A stretch of DNA of 64,000 bases, taken from the NCBI RefSeq assembly GCF_954871325.1, contig NC_088775.1, positions 30,791,561 through 30,855,560 of the forward strand, given 5' to 3'. This document shows positions 56,750 through 64,000 of the stretch, one piece after another (the stretch's first letter is position 1; each line of letters begins with the position of its first letter). A program made the translations under genes and the position numbers. The notes below the pieces were generated by a model. The model did no database searches and was not told the origin of the DNA. It saw nothing but the letters and a program-made list of their open reading frames with translations. Source of the stretch: Gordionus sp. m RMFG-2023. Its lineage: Eukaryota > Nematomorpha > Gordioida > Chordodea > Parachordodidae.

Positions 56750-57286
56750 TCTAAACTATAACCGTAACCGAACCGATAAAATTATTTTTTGAAGGAGTAA
56801 AAAGAACCTTTATAAAAAACGGTTAAACCGGTTCAGTTTTTATATTTTAGAAATGGAAATAATTTGAATATCCAGAATTATATAAACGTGCTCTTATAGT
56901 ACTGGCGGTACCCGCAACACAAGTTTCTGTAGAAAGGGCTTTTTCGGGGCTAAAATTTGTGTTATCGTCACAACGAACAAAAAGGAATCCATTTATACTT
57001 GAAATATAAGTTCAAATAATATATTTAAAAATGAGTTATTTTGAATCTTATATATATTTTTTTTATATATAATTCATAGATGCTTATAATAAAAATAAAT
57101 TAGAAGATGGTGTTGCTTCAATAAAAAAAAATTTCTAACCGTAATGAACCTTTATAATTAGCTGAACCGAACCTAACCTTTATAAATTTCTTCTCAAGAA
57201 CCGTAACCAAAACGTAACCATTATAATTTTTCATATACTGAACCGTAACCAAACTGAACCGTTATAAATAACGGTTCGGGTCCCTG
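56750..57286 (+). mobile_element. Internally deleted hAT (AACCG word family)
   Basis: AACCG words at 56756-56840 (left-end orientation) are followed directly by a C-terminal domain (LAVPATQVSVERAFSGLKFV, near 56900-56990). More AACCG/GAACC words then run to the terminus ggttcgggtccctg at 57286. The BED and catalytic regions are missing, giving a roughly 0.5-kb deletion derivative. Confidence 0.65.
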
Positions 57287-57348
57287 CTTAAATGTTCAAC
57301 TAAATGCCATATTGCATTGAATAATTGTTGCAATAATTCGGATTTTTT

Positions 57349-57692
57349 TAATATTTTTTAAAACAAAAAAGTCTTCACCTCATCCCTTTTCATTCATTAT
57401 ATGCCTTAATTTTATACTATTTACTTCTTTTTTTTAAATTCTCTTTTTAAATCCCTTATTTTGGCCTTTTAATTATATGGTGCCAGCTGCAAAAAAAGAG
57501 AAGAAAAGTAATATATTTTAATATTTTTTAAAACAAAAATGTCTTAACCTCATCCCTTTTCATTTATTATATGCCTTAATTTTATACTATTTACTTTTTT
57601 TTAAATTCTCTATTTAAATTCCTTATTTTGGCCTTTTAATTATATGGTGCCAGCCGCAAAATAAGTGAGAAAAAGTAATTATATTATTTATT
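57349..57692. repeat. 170-bp tandem duplication
   Basis: Two head-to-tail copies starting at 57351 and 57521 (atattttttaaaacaaaa, ...cacctcatcccttttcatt, ...ttatatggtgccagc). Few differences between copies. Confidence 0.85.
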
Positions 57693-57699
57693 TTTTTTT

Positions 57700-58194
57700 C
57701 ATGGGGATTCGGAATATTTTTTAAATATTTTAAAAATATTTAAAAAAAAAGATCCCGAATAAAACGTGGGGATTCAAGATCTTGAATCTCCACGTTGGGA
57801 TTCCGAATCCCACATGATTCCATGTCCCAATACGACATATATATAGTATTGAAAAATTGTAAAAAAAATAGTAGATTAATAAAATTATTTAAAATCAAAA
57901 TAATCCGTTGCCCTCCGTGCGTTAACAGATGATTTATTAGAAAGTTGTCTTTAAAAAAAATTGGTTTAAACAAAATCTATTAGAACGATCAGAAATATTT
58001 TAGTTAATTAATGAGCATAGACTATTGACAAAATAAGAGTTATCAGTACCCCAGATTATATAGATTGTCTAATATTATACAGTTTTAACTACGAGCGTAG
58101 AGAGATATTTTTCGACAATAAAATTTATACTTTCTCTATATAGATACAATTGACTGGGGGGATTCTACAAAATATTTTAATTGTAAGGCTCAAT
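57700..58194. other. Repeat-derived, no gene
   Basis: 57700-57830 contains GATTC/GAATCCC words in both orientations, like a transposon end (gggattcaagatcttgaatc). The rest is featureless AT-rich sequence. Confidence 0.4.
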
Positions 58195-58473
58195 TAGGCC
58201 TACAAAAAAACGAATCGAATCGAATAATCAAAAACATTCTGTTTTTCATTACCATATTTGTTCCCATTGAGAACAACCGCTCACATGAAGCCGAAGATCC
58301 TTGAATTGACGATATATCACTTGCCATTTTCAACAACACAGAAAAACGATCTCCATGCAATCTCCACCATTCTAACGGACTTATATTAGAACTGATTATT
58401 ACTTCATTAAGATATGTTTCAACCTCACATATTGATGAGGTGATTATTTGTTTAAAAATTCTATCCATATTTG
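58195..58473 (-). mobile_element. hAT 3' end (CGAATC family), interrupted at 58474
   Basis: Starts taggcctacaaaaaaacg, a diverged version of the terminus at 31023. A minus-strand dimerisation domain (58190-58468: SPLEWWRLHGDRFSVLLKMA, SIQGSSASCERLFSMGTNMV) is homologous to 31319-31567. The remainder is displaced by the hAT beginning at 58474. Confidence 0.7.
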
Positions 58474-58856
58474 CAGAGTTGATCGAATCAAAAGATCGCC
58501 GATCCTGGATTCGATCCTAAATTTGTGAATTTTCTTGGATTAGATCCTGACCTTAAATTGTGGATCGTGATCGAGATCATTTTTTTATATATTCGATCCC
58601 GATCCTTTTAAAAATTATTATTTTTTTACTTAAAAAGCAATAAATAAAATAAAAATTTTGAAAATTAAATTTAAATATTATTTTAAAAAAAATATCTATC
58701 TACATCATATTTTATCAACCACCATTCCACCAGATTTTATATTTCAACAATTTCCCAAATTTTTTGTAAGAACAAGTTATATTTATTTATTAATATTATA
58801 ATATAAATTCTAGGTTTTTATACTACATTATAGATTTAGAAGATGATACATCTACT

Positions 58857-61800
58857 CAGGGGCGGACTGGCGACGCTACGGCCTCGTGGGTATTTTTTAA
58901 TAGCGGCTTCATTTTTATGGGGGCTTCATCCCATATTCCCCCATTATGCGGGCCTTCGATTGGCTTTTACCCGGCCGGGTTCCTTTAAATGGTTCTTCTA
59001 ATTACATTATTTTTATTACCTCTTATTTTCAAAAATAAGTTCAAACGATTTACATTTTTAATAAAAATAGAATAGTATGACACGATAATCATAAATTTTA
59101 TTTTAAAAAAGCAGATCTAAAATCATTCATTGCACATCTAAAAAAATATTCATTGTATATATATTTTATATTAGATTTACAACGATATTACACCATAAAA
59201 TCAAATCATATATCACGTGTTAAATATAAAATAATACATACTCAATATATAAAATCAATTAATTACACATAAAAAATTATTGCATTTATACAATTTTACA
59301 CAGAGAATAAAATTGCTGCACTTATAAAATCAGGCACCGATCATTTGTAAATAGATATAAATGAGATTTAAATACAAGAATTAAGATAATATATAATTTT
59401 TACGTTATTAAATCTCTCATTAACTTTGAACCTTTGGCAAATAAACAAGAATATCTTCTAGTTCAATCTGCGCTAATAGCTCTCGTTCAATTGATATCAT
59501 TAAAAATGCTTCTAATTTTCTTGGCCTATATTAGCTCTCAACCTATTTTTTATAATTTTTAATTTACTAAATGTTCTCTCGCAATTAACCTGCGTAAATG
59601 ACTAAGTTAAAATGTATTCATACGCCAAAAATAAATTAGACGCACTTGTATGCATATTGTATCTTTTAAGAATTTCATACACACATATTAACCACTTGTT
59701 ACATTTATTATCACACTCTTAGTTATTATCATATTGTAATATTCCAGACTTCTCACTTGTACATTCGATATCATAGTCCGTTTCATTTAATTCTAAATCT
59801 TTGAATACACTGGCAAATGACAATTCGTTACGTAATTTAACACTCAATATATTTGCCAATTCTGCCAGTTTTTCCAAGGCCTTTTCAGAAATACCTTTAC
59901 TATTTATTTCATCAAAATGCCTTGGATGCAAATATTGCACATTCAAAATAAGCTACTATTCGCAAAAAACAGTTCCGACAAGCTATTTATAATTTGATCA
60001 ATTATAGGGCGTAATGCTTCAACCCTATAAAGATCAATCGATTCTTAAGGACTTTCATCTTGGCCTTCGTTTCTATATATTCTCTTCGCTCAATTTCATC
60101 TTTTTACAGATCATTTCGTACTCAGATACTCTCCAGTAGCTATAAATATTAAAATGTTTCATTTAAATTAGAAGCCATTTTTATTGTTTTATTTTGAATC
60201 GATGTAATAGTTATCGATGATACAGAAGACTTAGCTTCTTCTATCATTTTCCATGCTGATAAAATATTTAAATTTTTAGTTTGAAAATATAATGACATCA
60301 ATATAAATTATCGATCAAAGACTGAGCTTCTTATGAGGTTTTTGCCTAAAATGATTTATTATCTATTACAAATTGAAGTGCACTTATCCTTATTGGGAGC
60401 AAGCTCTCTTTACTATATATCTATCTAAGGGCTATTTCACGTGCCCACCACCTTGTCACATATTTTTAGCCTTCTTAACTTACTTTAGCCAGATGAATTA
60501 TTCTGTTTTACCCAAGTATCCATCCTTTTATATGATTTACCAAAGAAGATGCTAGTCTGATCAATAATCCAAATAAATTTTTGCCTTCAATATTATCGCA
60601 TGAATCACATATACAGAGATTTAATATGTGACTCTAACACCAAATATAAAAAACTACCTGGAGCCTTTAGTCTAATAAGAGCATGCAACCCAATAAATTC
60701 ACCCCGCATATTTGCAGCACTATCAAATAATTCTCCTATTATATTTCTCATTTTCCATATTTTAAAAGCATTCACTCAAGATACCAAAAAATTTATTTTC
60801 AGAAGAGTTTGTAACTTTTGTAAGTGCGAAAAGTCTTTCTGTTTGTTATTTTCATGGAAGGCAGGTAAACAAAACCAAAAAATATATTTGATTCGAACTT
60901 TTATTTAATTTATTTTTATTACTATTACTACTGAAGATATTGAAAATTTTACAACTATATATATTATTATTTTAATACTATTTACATATATACAATTTAC
61001 AATTTGTTTTAAGGTTACTTTAAGAAAAGTTACAATTTACAATTTGTTTTAAGGTACTTTAAGAAAAGTTATTTTAACGTTTTACATATACAAATACGAT
61101 ATCTTTTTTTAAAGTTCGCACAAAATATATTTCACAAAAAGAAAAAAAAGTCATTAAATAAACTTAGAGAAAGAAAATATAAATTTTTTATATTCTAATT
61201 AACACTGTTATTTTGCCATTATATGTAGGTGAATGGTTGCTTGTCATAAACGCTAATGTCTTGAGTAATATACATTTGCAAATTAAACCGTTTGATACCA
61301 ATCTCATTTTTTATTAAATTGATTAGATCAAGAACAACATCAATAACTTTTTTAACAGTTGTTTTTGACAACAAGGTTATGATTGAACCTCTTCTCATCG
61401 ATTATGATTTGTCAGAGAGTTTAAGCTCTTTTTGCTCTTTAAAATAGCTTTCTCTAAATGATCTCTGAATATTTAATCATTCTTTGATATAATACGAATC
61501 ATTTCCGGGAAATTATCATGATTCAAATTTTCATTTTTAAAGTGGCTAAGTGTTTAAGTATCATTTGATCTTATGTAGGATAAGTTTTATCTGCCTAAAA
61601 ACTTTATTATGTGGACATTGTTATAAATTTGTCGATTTTTTTCATTAAATATTTTAACACTAATTCAATTATCAAATGACTTGTTTTTTGATGCTCTGAA
61701 GTAGGCCTCGACTCCACCAATATGAACTCTTGAATTTCGTGTATTTTAATTACTAAATGCATATGCCGAAAATTTGTTTAGCTTCTTGTTAAAGTGTTTT

Positions 61801-62338
61801 TAACATTCAATTAATTAATATTAAAAAAAATATTGGAAAATCAAATTGATCAAAAATTTATTTTATTAAAATTATTATACCTAGGTTTTATTTATTCAAT
61901 GAATTAAGAACAAGAAATACAATCATAAATGTTGGCTATATAATTTATACAATAAATCAATGTATAAAAATATAATATAATAAATTAATCAAAACTTAGC
62001 TTTCAATCTACTCAAACTCAAACGGAAACTTTTTCAATTCATTGAAAAAAAAACAAAAAAAAGCAGATGGTAATGATTTATAGCATCAAGCGACGTTATT
62101 GATATTTTATGCATTAAAATATAGTAAACGACATAATTTTCAAGGAATGTGATATTCAAATAATATAGATATCATTAAAAATAAATAAATGATAAGAGAA
62201 AATAATGTACACATAATAATTATTTTTTTCTAATCGGCCTCTTTTTTGAATTTTCCTCTGATCAGCCTCAAAAATCGACATTTTATTGCGGCCTGGTGGG
62301 AAAAATACCCACCTGGTCTTATGGCCAGTACGCCCCTG
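58857..62338 (-). mobile_element. 3.5-kb hAT (TTF/DUF4371-type) inserted in another hAT gene
   Basis: Terminal repeats CAGGGGCGGACTGGC and GCCAGTACGCCCCTG (14 of 15 paired) with perfect 8-bp duplications catctact (58849-58856 and 62339-62346). Minus-strand transposase remnants include DSAANMRGEFIGLHALIRLK near 60720, the 59719-59946 frame (LHPRHFDEINSKG, LAELANILSVKL) and a C-terminal SIERELLAQIELEDILVYLP near 59480. Many stops. Confidence 0.8.
59719..59946 (-). pseudogene. hAT (TTF-type) transposase middle fragment
   Basis: 75-residue frame with RHFDEINSKGISEKALEKLA, typical of the region between catalytic core and C-terminal domain in zinc-finger MYM/TTF-type hAT transposases. It belongs to 58857-62338. 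Confidence 0.5.
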
Positions 62339-62346
62339 CATCTACT

Positions 62347-62499
62347 TCTATTGATGTGACAGCAAATATAAGTGAGAATGAAAATCTTTTACCATTTCAT
62401 AATTTACGTAAGTATTTTACTTTATGTGAAACGAATGGAAGTAACCATACAATGATCTATGCAAAATGCTCTTTATGTAAAAACAAAATAACTATTTAA
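62347..62499 (+). CDS. BED zinc finger of a hAT transposase
   Basis: STSIDVTANISENENLLPFH then KYFTLCETNGSNHTMIYAKC and SLCKNKI: a BED-type aromatic start (YF) and C-x2-C. The frame stops at 62497-62499, and the His ligands appear to continue after a shift (NLKRHFEV). The coding sequence upstream of 62339 is on the far side of the inserted element, at about 58815-58856. Confidence 0.6.
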   Translation, partial: SIDVTANISENENLLPFHNLRKYFTLCETNGSNHTMIYAKCSLCKNKITI

Positions 62500-62845
62500 A
62501 GATTAGCAGTTCAAACCTAAAGAGGCATTTTGAAGTAATTAATTCTTTTAAAAATACAATTTTTATTATTTGTGAAGATCATAACAATATTCATATAATA
62601 AAAATTATAGATTTCCTTCACTATATGATGACAGTAATATATTGGCATCAATAATTTACCCAAAATTTAAGCTCAATTGGCATTTTATATCTGTCACAAA
62701 ATTTATTGCTAAAATAAAGGTTAATTGCCGATTTGGAAAATATACAGTTTCAACCATATGCAGATCCTTCAAATGAAGATACCTTTTTTGGGAAAAACTC
62801 GTCACAAAATGCTCTTTCCATTAATAATTTTTTTTATTCTAATCA

Positions 62846-64000
62846 GGGTTTCGAACCGAACCGAACCGAACCGCCAAACCGGAATGAACCGTTATAATTT
62901 TCTGAACCGTAACCGTAACCGAACCGTTATAAAGAAACTATAAAAAGAGCGAACCGAACCGTTATAAATATTTTAAACCGGTTTAAACCGGTTCAAAACG
63001 GTTTTAAAAAATAATTAAATTTAAACATTATTAACCTAAATTTGAAATTTGAATTTTCCTTGGGGAAATTTTTAAACTCTTTATTTCTTTTCAAATTGAA
63101 TTTTTTTTACATGTCAATTAATACCACCAGGTTTATTGTTTTTTCTTTTCACTTTAATAAATACTCAATACTCAATTTAATAGAGATTAGGCGAATTACC
63201 AGTTAATTAGATAAGAATCTTAAAATCAAACAAGACTATTCTTTAAATTGAGAGAGAGAGAATTATTTATTTATTTATTAATTTATTTACATTTACACTT
63301 TAGTGGATAATTTCTTGAAATAATAACTACTTACTGATTAATCTTCTAAATCTTATAGTACCAAATAAAATTTAAACAGATGAAATTCAATTGGATAATT
63401 ATAAAATGATAAAGTATCCATTAAAGTTTTAATTTAATTGCAGTTGATTTTGGAATTTTAAACAGCTTTTCTATTTCTTTTCTTCTTATTTTATATCTTA
63501 TCTTTTTGCTTCTTTCTTTTCTCTATTAAATCAAATTATTTATTAAAATGGTATTAGTAAGCTCCATTCACTTATTTAGTTTCATCTGTGTACAAGGTTT
63601 GTTGTTAGTATCTTTGAGGAAAAAATCGGCATAATTATATGAAGGGTAGGCCTGCATATAATTCACGTTTTTGGGGGAGATCTTGTCAGATAAGATAAAT
63701 AAAAAATTATACTGCTTCTATTAAGAAATTTATTTATTCTATTTTTATAATAAAAGATTCTGATCTATTCATCATCATATAGCATATTAGTATCTATTAA
63801 ATGGTTCGGGAAAAGTCAAATCCTGTGCGATCATATTTTAAATTAGATATTGTAAAAAATCAATCTACTTGTAAACTAGAAAACTGTGGTAAAGTTTTAA
63901 CCGGGGACCATGCAGCAAATCTTGAACGACATATAGAAAGATTCCACGATAAGGAATTCAAATTATTAAAAAAAAAGAAGATAATTTGACTATTAAAAAA
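62846..64000 (+). mobile_element. 5' part of a hAT element (AACCG word family), runs off the window
   Basis: Terminus cagggtttcgaaccgaacc followed by AACCG/GGTTTAAACCGGTT words to about 63005. A BED-finger start codon lies at 63801. It is the same organisation and family as 22380-23217. Confidence 0.7.
63801..63989 (+). CDS. hAT transposase N-terminus, BED zinc finger (partial)
   Basis: VREKSNPVRSYFKLD, then CKLENC and GDHAANLERHIERFHD give BED ligands C-x4-C ... H-x4-H. It aligns with the start at 22708 (shared AANLERHI-like core). The frame ends at 63987-63989 just after a poly-Lys run, where a frameshift in the A-rich tract is likely. The rest lies beyond the window. Confidence 0.7.
   Translation: MVREKSNPVRSYFKLDIVKNQSTCKLENCGKVLTGDHAANLERHIERFHDKEFKLLKKKKII

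Larger units (their letters stand above)
58474..62845 (+). mobile_element. hAT element (GATCC word family), split by another hAT
   Basis: Left end cagagttgatcgaatcaaaa followed by GGATTCGATCC/GATCCTG words to about 58620. Coding sequence runs into the inner element at 58856 and resumes at 62339 with a BED finger (62380-62500). It then continues as FPSLYDDSNILASIIYPKFK near 62610-62670. Its 3' end is cut by the AACCG-family hAT that starts near 62846. Confidence 0.65.

Overview
The window is strongly AT-rich eukaryotic DNA with spliceosomal introns, and most of it is transposable-element debris. Two host genes can be read, both on the + strand. The first is the 3' part of a protein kinase N (PKN/PRK) gene, with exons from 5682 to 17217. 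The second is a complete six-exon gene for a TMEM165/GDT1-type Golgi cation transporter, with exons from 28509 to 47617. PKN with a C2-kinase linker and AGC kinase domain, plus a metazoan-style TMEM165, points to an invertebrate animal. I cannot name the species. The two genes work in different processes (Rho-regulated kinase signalling; Golgi Mn/Ca/proton homeostasis) and nothing here suggests they are co-regulated.

Layout. 1-1886: two abutting hAT fragments. 2440-3877: a hAT end, then a frameshifted copy of a widespread invertebrate repetitive gene. 5682-17217: PKN. Its 6.2-kb intron holds a 3.8-kb foldback element (6310-10111) flanked by a 10-bp direct repeat, and other introns hold MITEs. 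18110-22250: a decayed minus-strand Ty3/gypsy element carrying two MITE insertions. 22255-27650: a hAT 5' fragment, an orphan arm of the foldback family, a tRNA-derived SINE and a MITE nested in a MITE. 28509-47617: TMEM165, whose second intron is 17.1 kb. That intron contains a complete hAT (31023-37392) split by a LINE (32691-36508), a hAT carrying nested MITEs (38000-39987), and a deep nest at 40842-45578 in which a MITE-like element holds a hAT, which in turn holds a Tc1/pogo-like element and a MITE. 47865-50300: tandem and degenerate repeats. 51190-57700: a LINE tail, several hAT copies and a 170-bp tandem duplication. 58195-64000: hAT inserted in hAT inserted in hAT.

The most interesting structure is the foldback element. 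Two arms of about eight roughly 115-bp units, a mid segment and a cap of iterated GCGAA words are arranged as mirror images inside a PKN intron. More broadly, at least eight TE families here have ends built from dense iterations of a short family-specific word (GCGAA, AACCG, CGAAT, GATCC, ATATCGG, GTAAC, GCCCGG, GATAC). All TE boundaries, target-site duplications and exon joins were read by eye. Splice assignments rest on reading frame, GT/AG sites and recalled family conservation, not on any alignment program.
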